Below, piece by piece: positions 41,831-51,899 of a DNA stretch of 64,000 bases. The notes beneath the pieces are model-generated. The model was not told the origin of the DNA. It made no database searches and worked only from the letters and a program-made list of their open reading frames with translations. Made by a program: the position numbers and the translations under genes. Position 1 is the first letter of the stretch; each line of letters starts with the position of its first letter. This DNA is from Cololabis saira (lineage: Eukaryota > Chordata > Actinopteri > Beloniformes > Belonidae), in assembly GCF_033807715.1 (NCBI RefSeq), contig NC_084591.1, positions 48,888,415 to 48,952,414 of the forward strand. Reading direction: 5' to 3'.

Positions 41831-42943
41831 AGCTGTGTTCGAAATCATCCACTCGTTCACTCACTCCCTACTCCCTACATAATGTACACTACATAGTGCA
41901 CTACATAGTGCACTACATAGGGGGTGACCAGAGGAGATTTCGGACACTACAACGTACATTTTTTTTACGTGTTTGCGTCAGTAAATGCGCCGGATGTTCC
42001 TGTGCATGTAAACACTCCGAACAGCTCCGGGATCTGATACTTCTGTGTCAATAAATTGTTGAAAATGAATGGTGTAGAAGTGTGCTTTTGTCAACTACTG
42101 TTGTGTGTTCCAATCCTCAGCTATAACTGCTCACGACATTGCACGAGCTAAAAGGAGTGTTTAATGGTTTCTCATATCCTGACAGGGGCTTGTGAGTAAC
42201 TGTACATTTGAATATATCATTTCGGCTTTCCATTGCAACATTTTAAAACAAATAAATAAAAAATGTTATGTAAGTAATGAATCACCATTGTACCATTGAA
42301 TAGTAATAAATAATGTAAGCAATTAACTGATAAATCATCTAAAATACCTGCAGCATCCTGTATTTATATACCTTAAAACAAACTTAAACTCATAAAAGGA
42401 ACATTTCAACCAGGAAAGACAAATATGAATTCAATAAAAAATTTTAATTCATTATTTATTACTTTGAAAAAAGCTTCAATAAAAAGGTCTAAAGAACAGT
42501 CTTCCCCACCCAAGGGAATCATTCTGGAGGGAGCTGGAGATGACAGCAACTGTAAAACACAATACACATTTGTGAGGAAAATAGAAACAGAATATCACAG
42601 GTGTGTACTCATCACGTTAACGTTAACGTTACTTACATTTATAAGTAAGTAAAGCTCTCCCGCGCTCCCGCGCCTCCTGTTCAGCTGCCATTTTTTCTTC
42701 TTCTTTTTTCTTCTTCTCCTTCTTCTCCTCAGACAAAACATGACCGCATTGCATTTTGGTATACGGGAGTAAAAAGTAGGGTACATGGGTTGTACACTAA
42801 CTTTTGCGGTGCATTGTGGGTATTTTATAGTGAACGAGGTAGTGGATGAAATGTAGTGTAGAGAATTCGAACAGCACTACAAAATGGCATGCACACTATG
42901 TAGTGCACTATATAGGGGATAGGGGGCGATTTCGAACACAGCT
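41831..42943. mobile_element. TIR element with perfect 16-bp ends
   Basis: AGCTGTGTTCGAAATC (41831-41846) and its exact inverse GATTTCGAACACAGCT (42928-42943). TGT flanks both sides (41828-41830 and 42944-42946), a possible 3-bp TSD. Subterminal TACATAGTGCACTAC repeats occur at both sides. No transposase frame. Confidence 0.8.
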
Positions 42944-43575
42944 TGTTTTAGTTAAAACTGTAGCGGGAACAGATGTTTAGAGGAACCTATGTATGTACCG
43001 GGTTAGAGGGGGAACATATAGGAGAACGGACCAGAAGAATATAGCGTGGATTGAAAATAAAAGTTAAGTATGAGCTACATGTGTCTCCCATCTGGGCCAT
43101 TGCAGACGGCCTGAGCACAGCATGTTACAAAAACCAAACATATCCGCGGCCTCTTTCTTCTTCCTTTACGTGCGCGGCGTCAGCGCGCTGTACCGTCAGC
43201 GCACTGTGCCGCATTAAATGTAGTCCGGGCAAAATACCTGCTTTGAGCTGGCGAAATTAAACGATTCCTCGAGGCAGAGAAAATTCCTCGATAATTTTTT
43301 GTAATCGAATTACTCGAATTATTCGAGGAATCGTTTCAGCCCTAGTTATATTAATGACATGCAAGGGTCTCTGCAATCTACTGTTTTTTGTTTTGTCTCC
43401 TTAAACTTCTACAGTGTTTGTGGGTGGATGTGTGTAATCTAAAGGTCTAGCCTATTCTTTTTTTACACTTTCATGTTAAATTATTCTGCACTTTAAGGGT
43501 TTATTATTCTGCACTTTAAGGGTTTGTAATGCCAATTTCGTTGTACTGGTACAATGACAATAAAGAAAATGCATT

Positions 43576-43997
43576 CAAATTCATATATGTATTTTGCTGT
43601 TTTGCTGACACGTTGCAGCAAAAGTTTATTTTACTCAAACTTACTATGCACAACTCACTCTCCCCTTGATTCGTTTCCATCTCTCTCAATAAGTTAACTT
43701 GTTCGTTGATCTGATTGGTCTTGTTTGAAGGTTACAGACCTTTTTGGAGTCCTTTTTATGAATATGCATATGCATAACAACTGGGTAATGACTGCTGGAA
43801 AAATAAAACAGCTCAACCAGTGGGAATCAAACTGATAACTGTTATTTGTGTGTTGCCAAAAGCTGAGTGCACTGACACACAGCAATATCCAGCTGTCAAC
43901 AAAAAGAAACACAACCAATGCACCTCTCTCCTTCACCCCCTCTTCTTCTGTCAGCTCTTAATTTCTTATTGTGTGTGCTGATCTCTGTGTTTGTGTC
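43576..43997. other. No gene seen
   Basis: AT-rich DNA between Rex1 and the next hAT. Confidence 0.6.
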
Positions 43998-44599
43998 CTG
44001 TACAGCAGTGATTCTTAACCATAGGGCCGCGGCCCACACTTGGGCCGCGAGCGCCATCTAGTGGGCCGCGAAAAAAATTCAGTTTTGTACGTGTGGGCCG
44101 CGGGGGCCGCGGGACTGCATAGCAACTCCCGACCAAATGAGGAGAAGAAGACCCTCAGCTAGCTCTAGGTGTAATAGTAAGAGAAATGGTGTGTATTTAT
44201 AGAGAAAATCCTTCATTTTGCACAGAGTAGGTTTAGATCCGCCAGGATCAGGGATCGATTACTTGGGTCTGCGCCCATAGCGAGCGAGCGCGGCGTGATC
44301 ATTTATCCTGACTCGTCCGCGCGGCCGGGGAGGTCGGTGCAGCTCGGGCGGTGGGCTCCATCGTTACGGCTGAAGGATTGTACATGTAGATGTGTCTGCT
44401 GGACTGGACTGTTGTTCGGGCTCGCAAAAGCATCGGAAAGTGACTCTGCTGCAGCGGCCAGAGAGCTGCGGGTTCTGCTCGGCCGTCTCAGATGATCAGG
44501 CTCGGATGAAATCCGACACGCGCAGTCCTGACAACTTATTAATGTAAATAAAACTTAGTAAGTTACTTAGTAAGTAATTAGCTTGAATCTTACAGAGAT

Positions 44600-45020
44600 G
44601 AGAAGCCTAACAGGTGGAAAGGGAAGTTCAACCCGGAATGGACAAATTCATCCTGTTCAGTCTTCCCACTGGGACAAAACCAGTGTCTCATACGTTCAGA
44701 GACCGTGGCGTTCAAAGTGCGAAAGTGAAACGCCACTGAAACAAAACACAAAGTTTTTCATCAAACATATCCACTCAAGTCTGAACTGAAGTCACAGAAA
44801 ATAAGCTGACCATCTTAAACATGTTTGGGGCCACATACAGCTGTGAAGCAGCTTTCTCCACAATGAACAGAATTAAAACTAAATATCGTTTCAGGCTCAT
44901 CAATGAGCACCTCCACATGCATATGAGAACCTGACACCATCCAGCCCAGATTTAAAGTCCTGGCAGGAGAAATTAGAGCTCAGTTACCTCACTGAACGAC
45001 AGAAAGTGAGGGCATAAGAT
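44600..45020 (+). pseudogene. hAT transposase: BED finger joined to dimerisation domain
   Basis: About 44620-44770 encodes KFNPEWTNSSCSVFPLGQNQ and then ETVAFK, with a degraded Cys/His pair, i.e. the N-terminal BED-type zinc finger of SCAND3/ZBED-like hATs. About 44815-44930 encodes MFGATYSCEAAFSTMN and KTKYRFRLINEHL, the C-terminal hAT dimerisation domain. The catalytic core between them is missing, and stops occur after HMHMRT. The element therefore depends on a partner, and is a textbook internal-deletion derivative. Confidence 0.8.
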
Positions 45021-45304
45021 TAAGGGGAAGAAAGAAAAACTGCAAAACTGTTAAATTGCTAAGATGTGTTATATTAATTTATTATAAAAATGTGTTGAGA
45101 CAATTAACAAAGAAAAGGGGAAATTCAAACTGCTGGTAAAGAAATAAAATAAGATAGCATTTGAAAAATAAAATAAAATCTTATTTATTTATTTTATTTT
45201 TAAGAGAAAAAAATGTATAATTGAAGTTACACATGTTAATGGGCAAATATACACTTTTTTAATATAACAGTCAGATGCAGATGTTGATACAACTATGAGG
45301 CTAC

Positions 45305-45307
<3 letters not shown>

Positions 45308-45376
<69 letters not shown>
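45308..45376. repeat. (AT)n microsatellite inside the hAT
   Basis: About 34 AT units. Confidence 0.95.
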
Positions 45377-45380
<4 letters not shown>

Positions 45381-45594
45381 TATGATGTTCTGGACCTTCG
45401 CTGCTATACAGTGTTAATATTTAATGGGCCTCGGGCCACTCTGTACTGAAAAAATTGGGCCCCAAGGTCAGAAAGGTTAAGAACCCCTGCTGTACAGGAC
45501 ATGAGTGTGTATGACAGGGTGGTAATAGGACTTACTCCATACCATCTAGCTGGAAACAAATCGTATCTGCCTCTGGAAAGTACACATTCATACA

Positions 45595-45596
<2 letters not shown>

Positions 45597-45654
<58 letters not shown>
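45597..45654. repeat. (CA)n microsatellite
   Basis: About 29 AC/CA units. Confidence 0.95.
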
Positions 45655-45657
<3 letters not shown>

Positions 45658-47181
45658 CATGTTATTTCTTATCAAGATGGCAGTCTTGCACGGAGAAGCC
45701 AGATTACTTACAATGATGGATCAAGTGATGGAGATTAAGTTGCTTTTAAAGCATTGTCTAAGATTTGATTTGGTTTGTCTTTTGTTTCATCATTTTCACC
45801 ATTTTCTTACATAATTACTTAATTCATTGTTTGTTGCCTCTGTCAGTGTGTTCACTGTAGCTCTGTGAGCTAATTTCATTGTTGTTTCATTGTATTTTCA
45901 TGAGTCATGATACACATGAGGCCGGAGGTCAATGATCGACTTTGTTGTCGTCTCATCTGACATTCGGCCGCATGTCTTGGACACTCGGGTGAAGAGAGGG
46001 GCTGAGCTGTCAACTGATCACCACCTGGTGGTGAGTTGGGTGCGCTGGCGGAGGAGGAGGTTAGACAGACCGGGCAGACCCAAACGGATTGTGAGGGTCT
46101 GTTGGGAACGTCTGGCTGAGCCCTCTGTCAGGGACATCTTCAACTCCCACCTCCGAGAGAACTTCACTCAGATCCCGGGGGAGGCGGGGGACATCGAGTC
46201 CGAGTGGACCATGTTCTCTGCCTCCATTGTCGACGCGGCGGCTCGAAGTTGTGGACGCAAGGTCTCCGGTGCCTGTTGTGGCGGCAATCCTAGAACCTGG
46301 TGGGGATGCCGTCAGACTGGAGTCCTACCGGGCTATGTTGGCCTGTAGGACTCCTGACGCAGTAGATAGGTACCAAGCAGGCTGCGGCTTGGGCAGTCCT
46401 GGAGGCAAAAACTCGGGTCTGGGAGGAGTTCGAGGAGGCCATGGAGGAAGACTTTTGGTCGGCCTGGAGGAAATTCTGACGGACCGTTCAGCGCCTCAGA
46501 AGGGGGAAGCAGTACTCTGCCAGCACCGTTTACGGTGCGGGTGGGGAGCTGTTGACCTCGACTGGGCACATCGTCGGACGGTGGAAGGAATACTTCGAGG
46601 ATCTCCTCAATCCGACTGACATGCCTTCCACTGAGGAAGCAGAGGGTGAGGACTCCTCCTTGGCTCCTCAGTGGCACCGGGGGTGGATGAGATTCGCCCT
46701 GAGTACCTCAAGTCTCTGGATGTCGTAGGGCTGTCTTGGTTGACACGCCTCTGCAACATTGCATGGAGGAAGGGGACAGTGCCGCTGGAGTGGCAAACCA
46801 GGGTAGTGGTCCCTCTTTTTAAAAGGGGACTGGAGAGAGTGTTCCAACTATAGGGGGATCACACTTCTCAGCCTCCCCGGGAAAGTCGTGGAACACTGGA
46901 CCAGCTCTATACCCTCCAAAGGGTGCTAGAGGGTTCATGGAAATTTGCCCAACCAGTCTACATGTGCTTTGTGGATCTGGAGAAGGCATTTGACCGTGTA
47001 CCTCGTGCCATTCTGTAGGGGGCGCTCAGTGAGTATGGAGTCCGGGGCCCTCTATTAAGGGCTGTCCAGTCTCTGTATGATCGGAGCAGGAGTTTGGTTC
47101 TCATTGCCGGCAGTAGATCAGACTTGTTCTCGGTGCATGTTGGACTCCGGCAGGGCTGCCCTTTGTCACCGGTCATGTTCA

Positions 47182-47384
47182 TGTCACGGAGTGGTTGGAT
47201 GAGGACCCAGATGCAGGAGAGCGAGAGGCAGGAGTTCAGCAAGAGGGGTTTATTTAAAAAAAAAAGGCAAGAACCAAAAACGCTGCAGAGCAGGATTAAC
47301 TAAAATCACTGGAACAAAACCTGAAAACTTGGCAGGACACATGGAGGAAGGAAACAGGATGGAACCACAAGGAGCAAGGGAAAG
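47182..47384 (-). mobile_element. LTR fragment inserted into Rex3
   Basis: On the minus strand it ends CCACTCCGTGACA (TGACA end of an LTR) preceded by TCTGGGTCC-type U5 sequence and an AAATAAACC poly(A) signal beside a ten-base A/T run. No full LTR start and no TSD are seen, and about 30 bp of Rex3 are missing at the junction, so it looks like filler DNA or a deletion-associated insertion. Confidence 0.6.
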
Positions 47385-48199
47385 GAGCCAGGGGCCGGAG
47401 GGGGATCCAGTTTGGGAACCACAGGATTTCGTTTCTGCTTTTTGCGGATGACGTTGTCCTGTTGGCTTCATGGGACCGGGACCTTCAGCATGTGCTGGGG
47501 CGGTTTGAGGCCGAGTGCGACGCGGCAGGGATGAGAATCAGCACCTCCAAAGCCGAGGCCATGGTTCTCCATCGGGAAAGGGTGGCGTGCCTTCTCCGGG
47601 TGGGTGGAGAAGTCCTGCCTCAGGTGGAGGAGTTCAAGTATCTCGGGATCTTGTTCACGAGTGAGGGAATGATGGAGCGGGAGATTGACAGACGGATCGG
47701 TGCAGCGTCCGCAGTTATGCGGCCGGTGTACCGGGCAGTCGTGGTGAAGAAGGAGCTGAGTCGAAAGGCGAAGCTCTCGATTACCGGTCAATCTACACAA
47801 CTACCCTCACCTGCAGTCAGTCCGGAAAGTATTCAGAACGCTTCACTTTTCTCCACATTCTTTTATGTTACAGCCCTATTGATAATAGGAATAAATTCAT
47901 TTTTTTCTCAGAATTTTACACAAAACACCCCATAATGACAACATGAAAGAAGTTTTGATGCGACTTTTGTAAATTTATTACAAATAAAAATAACAAGAAA
48001 TCATATGAGCATAAGTATTCATAACGTTTGCTTAATACTTTGTAGAAGCTCCTCTGGCAGCAATTACAGCCTCAAGTCTTTTTGAATAGGTTGCTACAAG
48101 TTTGGCACACCTATTCTTGGGCAGTTTTGCCCATTCTTCCTTACAGACCCTCTCAAGCTCCATCAGGTTGGATGGGGAGCGTCGGTGTACAGCTATTTT

Positions 48200-49214
48200 A
48201 AACTTTAAACTTTATTTATTTATATAGCACTAAATCATACAATATAAATGCAACACATGGTGCTTTACATGCAGAATAAAATAACAATAAAAAACACAAT
48301 TTAAAACATTCCATACGACCCCACCCCCCACCCCCCACGCGTACACACACACTCACTCACACTCATATACATGTGCACACACTCACACGCCCACACACAC
48401 ACACACACAGTAAGTGGACTGGTGACATGGCTTAGCACTAACGATGCAGGTGAGGAAAACACTACCTATGGGTGGCCGTCCCCACCGAGAGGCTCCACCG
48501 ACCATGACCACAAGGAGCATCGCCACAGAGACCCCCCCCAACCCGGACAGACCAGGACAGACCCCACACAGAAGGTGGAGTCCCACCCCCAGCTACCAAG
48601 GCCTGAGGGATCCCCATGACGACACCCCCATGGGCGGAGCAGGCACACCTCCCAGTGTGGACGACCCCCCTGAGGAAACACTGGAGCTAAAAACTAAAAG
48701 ATTAAAAGAAAGTAAGAAATGCCAAAAAGTGTAAAATTGTAGAGAAATCTATATAAAACTTAAGAAGAATAATAAATAACATAAAATAAAAAGTCACTAA
48801 AATGGATTAAAGTTTTAAAGATAATAAAAGAGCTAAAGAAGTAGACACAATAAATAGCTAAAAAGACCCGGTAAATGAGATCAGATAAAAGCAAAACTAA
48901 AAAGTTGTGTCTTGAGCCTCCTTTTAAAAATATCAACGTTCTCTGCGGCCCTGAGGTTCTCTGGCAGGCTGTTCCATAAAGAAGGGCCATAATGGCTGAA
49001 TGCAGCCTCACCGTGGGTTTTGGTCGCGGTTCGGGGAATGGTTAAAAGGCCGGTGCCAGAGGACCTCAGGGTCCGTGAGGGTTGATACGGTAAAAGCAGA
49101 TCAGATAAATAAGATGGCCCAAGACCGTTAAGACACTTAAAAACCAGTAAAATAACCTTAAAATCAATCCTGAAGCAGACGGGGAGCCAATGCAGCGATT
49201 TTAAAACAGGTGTA
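48200..49214 (-). mobile_element. LINE 3' fragment inside the Tc1
   Basis: Minus-strand ORF2 tail (about 49214-48881) reads [20 protein letters not shown], then [20 protein letters not shown] and [14 protein letters not shown], the C-terminus of a CR1/L2-group LINE but different from the L2 at 7725-12725. The 3' UTR contains an (AC)-rich stretch (48341-48410), and the 3' end reads TTTATTTAAAGTTTAAAGTT-like (48200-48220). ATTTT flanks both sides (48195-48199, 49215-49219). Confidence 0.8.
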
Positions 49215-49438
49215 ATTTTCAGATCTCTCCAGAGATGTTCGATGGGATTCAGGTCTGGGCTCTGGCTGGGCCACTCAAGGACATTGACATGGTTGTTCTG
49301 AAGCCACTCCTTTGATATTTTGGATGTGTGCTTTGGGTCGTTGTCCTGCTGAAAGATGAAGCGTCGTCCTAGTCTGAGGTCAACAGCACTCTGGATCAGG
49401 TTTTCATCCAAGATGTCTCTGTACATGGCTGCATTCAT
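48881..49438 (-). pseudogene. Chimeric open frame: Tc1 transposase joined to LINE ORF2 tail
   Basis: A 185-residue frame without stops. Residues 1-74 are the Tc1 catalytic part (from [10 protein letters not shown] to LWRDLK, with the second Asp and the final Glu). Residues 75-185 are the LINE ORF2 C-terminus. The junction coincides with the LINE insertion site near 49216. The fusion is a by-product of insertion in the same orientation and phase. There is no promoter, and the first catalytic Asp is absent, so function is unlikely. Confidence 0.75.
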
Positions 49439-50530
49439 CTTTCCCTCAATCCTGACTAGTCGCCCAGGTCCTGCTGATGAAAAACACCCCTACGGCATGA
49501 TGCTGCCACCACCATGCTTCACTGTAGGGATGGTGTTCTCCAGTTGATGAGCGGTGCCTGGTCTCCTCCAAACACGACGCGTGGAATTCATGCCAAATAG
49601 TTCAATCTTTGTCTCATCAGACCAGAGGATTTTTTTTGGTCTGAGAGTCCTCCAGGTGCCTTTTGGCAAACTCCAGTCGGGCTGCCATGTGCTTTTTAGT
49701 AAGGAGGGGCTTGCGCCTGGCCACTCTACCATACAAGCCTGATTGGTGGATTGCTGCAGAGATGGTTGTCCTTCTTGAAGTTTCTCCTCTCTCCACAGAG
49801 GAACGCTGGAGTTCTGACAGAGTGACCGTCGGGTCCTTGGTCACCTCTCTGACTAAGGCCCTTCTCCCCCGATTGCTCAGCTTAGGCGGGCGGCCAGCTC
49901 TAGGGAGATTCCTGGTGGTTCCAAACTTCTTCCATTTAAGGATGATGCAGGCCACAGTGCTCACTGGGACCTTCAAAGCAGCAGAAATTTTTCTGTACCC
50001 TTCCCCAGATTTTTGCCTCGAAACAATCCTGTTTCGGAGGTCTGGAGACAATTCTTTTGACTTCATGTTTGGTTTGTGTTGCAACATGCACTGCCAACTG
50101 TGAGAGCTTATATAGACAGGTGTGTGTCTTTCCAAATCAAGTCCAATCAACTGAATTCACCACAGGTGGACTCCGATTAAGCTGTAGAAACAACTTGAGA
50201 GAGATCAGTGGAAACAGAATGAACCAGAGCTCAATTTTGAGCTTCATGGCAAACGTTCTGAATACTTATGCACAGGTGATATTTATAGTTTTTTATTTTT
50301 TATAAATTTACAAAAATCATAACAAAACTTCTTTCATGTTGTCATTATGGGGTGTTTTGTGTAGAATTCTGAGAAAAAAATGAATTTATTCCTATTATCA
50401 ATAGGGCTGTAACATAAAAGAATGTGGGAAAAGTGAAGCGTTCTGAATACTTTCCAGACTGACTGTATGGTCATGAACTTTGGGTAGTGACCGAAAGGAC
50501 AAGATTGCGGATACATGCGGCCGAGATGAG

Positions 50531-50903
50531 TCAAAATACTGTTAAAACATCATCAAAACACCATTAAAACATCAATAAAACACTGTTAAAACAGCGTTAA
50601 AAACATGCTTTTACAAACTGACAGTAACAAACAGTAACTTGCGCATCAAAAACTCATAACTTACTAAAGAATAATATATACATCATAATAATGTAACAAT
50701 CCGTGTATATATCACGACAACGGATCCCAATTGACTTCGCATAGGTACAATATCCGTGGTGCTCACACGGAATTTTACCACCTTCCGTGCTGGTGCCACG
50801 GAAAATAGTGGTGAGAGGTCGTGGGCATTTCACGGATTTTTGTGAGATCAGGTTTCACTGGGAACCGGTTCTGAACAAGAATTGGTTCTCGATTCCCATC
50901 CCT
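50531..50903. other. A-rich short repeats and a hAT right-end scrap
   Basis: 50531-50610 is built from AAAACATCAnnAAAAC-like units. 50857-50903 (GGGAACCGGTTCTGAACAAG, then TTCTCGATTCCCATCCCT) repeats the right end of the hAT at 61439-62422 (62368-62422). The rest of that element is missing. Confidence 0.65.
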
Positions 50904-51895
50904 GTGTGAATTAAAATACAACTTTGTTTTCTTTTGTGAGTGAACCAAAACTTTTAGCCTTTCATTTACACGTCAATTATTTTTTTGCTGCATTCCATTT
51001 CCTAACTTTCACCATGTAAATCATTACATCACCATAAGTTTGTCTCCTCCACGTGCACTCTTATTCTCTCATAAGTTTCCCATAATTTATCTTAACCAAA
51101 CCATCTACACTACTTTTCCATCTTACTTTATTTAAACGACTCCCCAATGCAGTTCAATTCCTTTGTTTTTCAATTTTATCTTCGTATTATCTTCATATTT
51201 TCCCCCATTCTTTGCAGCACTTGTCTTTATCCCATTGTCTTTTATCTCGCACCTTCTCTGCTTCTTTTTCTAATGAATCATTTTGAAGCCTACTTTCATA
51301 CACTGCTGATGGAGGCCCTCTGGCATGCAGACATATTGCATACATTCATCATTACTAGAACAGAAGTTAGCTTAACTTTGCAAGCAGAGACACAAAGTCA
51401 AACACATATTAACAAACCCGCTCACACATGTATATGTTTAAAGGGAGATAACTGCGGATGGAAACACATGATGGAATGTAAAACCTAAATGAAGATGGTA
51501 TCTATTGGATTCCAAGAACAAAGTACACAGTTACTAGAAAAAGATGGTTGTTTTGTTTTGAGCATTTTCAGGGATTATTATAATCTCGTTCGAATAGTTT
51601 AGTGCAGTGTGAAAATTGATCAAATAAGTTAGGTGTGGGTATTGTATGCTACAGGAGAAAAACAGGCCTGTGAAAACACAATAGGCTTTCTGTATTGGGT
51701 AAGAAATTAGCAGCTTTCTTGGCATCGCTTATCTCACCAGAACACTGGCTCAATTCCTCAATGGTCCTCCACACTCCCCATGTATGTATACATACTTTAT
51801 TGTATACTATTGCAGATATTAGTCATATTAGTGACAGCATGGTCACTGCTGTTACATGTCTCATAGCTGTTGTTTTTAGTGGCGTTCTAGTATTC
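50904..51895. other. No gene seen
   Basis: AT-rich single-copy-looking DNA. No motif in the short frames. Confidence 0.6.
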
Positions 51896-51899
51896 CTAA

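Larger units (their letters stand above)
41034..43344. mobile_element. Non-autonomous hAT (TAGGGCTG ends) inside Rex1
   Basis: Ends TAGGGCTG and CAGCCCTA. An 8-bp TSD GTTATAGT (41026-41033) / GTTATATT (43345-43352) differs at one position. Subterminal sequence is rich in ATTCGAGTAATCGA-type words on both sides. No transposase frame. It contains an inverted-repeat MITE (41623-41826) and a second TIR element (41831-42943), so about 60% of its length is later insertions. Confidence 0.85.
39110..43575 (+). mobile_element. Rex1 (CR1-type LINE), 5'-truncated, split by a hAT
   Basis: The coding part (39110-40990) carries Rex1-type endonuclease and RT motifs. After the hAT insertion (41034-43344) the 3' UTR resumes and ends with AATTTCGTTGTACTGGTACA and ACAATAAAG near 43565, a typical Rex1 3' end. 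The 3' UTR contains a 23-bp direct duplication (TTATTCTGCACTTTAAGGG twice, 43480-43525). Confidence 0.82.
44006..45489 (+). mobile_element. hAT deletion derivative with perfect 8-bp TSD
   Basis: Ends CAGTGATTCTTAACC and GGTTAAGAACCCCTG. The duplication CTGTACAG (43998-44005 and 45490-45497) is perfect and itself palindromic. GGGCCGCGGCCC-type words follow the left end, a hallmark of one fish hAT group. The coding part keeps only the two ends of the transposase. A (TA)n tract grew inside (45308-45376). Confidence 0.9.
48037..50067 (-). pseudogene. Tc1-like transposase, frameshifted and interrupted
   Basis: Starts MKSKELSPDLRNRIV at ATG 50067 and continues through the DNA-binding part (NLPRAGRPPKLSNRGRRAL with a GRPP hook). 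A slip in an A-run near 49632 shifts the frame; [14 protein letters not shown] (first Asp) follows in the new frame. After VKHGGGSIMP a TAG stop replaces a Trp or Leu codon. [26 protein letters not shown] (second Asp) and [11 protein letters not shown] (Glu) are intact. Right after WRDLK the LINE interrupts. The C-terminus resumes beyond it (48190-48037: SNLMELERVCKEEWAKL, ending with TKY-like codons). Three independent lesions make it inactive. Confidence 0.88.
47814..50465 (-). mobile_element. Tc1-like transposon, copy 2, split by a LINE
   Basis: Ends CAGTCAGTCCGGAAAGTA and TACTTTCCAGACTGACTG with TA on the right (50466-50467) and TG for TA on the left (47812-47813). The terminal repeats continue inward for at least 60 bp (GAACGCTTCACTTTTC and its inverse). 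The family differs from copy 1 at 22464-24898. A LINE fragment (48200-49214) flanked by ATTTT duplications interrupts the transposase gene. Confidence 0.88.
45918..50530 (+). mobile_element. Rex3 (RTE-type LINE), larger copy with nested insertions
   Basis: Rex3 sequence runs from the end of the endonuclease (GGCCGGAGGTCAATGATCGA) to GCGGCCGAGATGAG at 50530, where it stops before the C-terminal tail. It is interrupted by an LTR fragment (47182-47384) and by Tc1-like copy 2 (47814-50465). Across the Tc1 the reading CCCTCACCT / TATGGTCATGAACTTTGG joins correctly. Neither end shows a TSD. Confidence 0.85.
45932..50530 (+). pseudogene. Rex3 endonuclease end plus reverse transcriptase, broken
   Basis: Reads MIDFVVVSSDIRPHVLDTRV and LSTDHHLVVSW (last endonuclease blocks with the conserved SDH-like His), then the linker PKRIVRVCWERLAEPSVRD. 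After a frameshift near 46330 it continues to PGVDEIRPEYLKSLDVVG, CNIAWRKGTVPLEWQT, a further frameshift, CFVDLEKAFDRV (RT block A, followed by a stop at 47017), LRQGCPLSPV, the LTR-derived insert, FADDVVLLA equivalent at 47440-47465, RISTSKAEAMVL, and EEFKYLGILFTSEG. Reading beyond 50467 gives YGHELWVVTERT. Many defects exclude activity. Confidence 0.8.
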
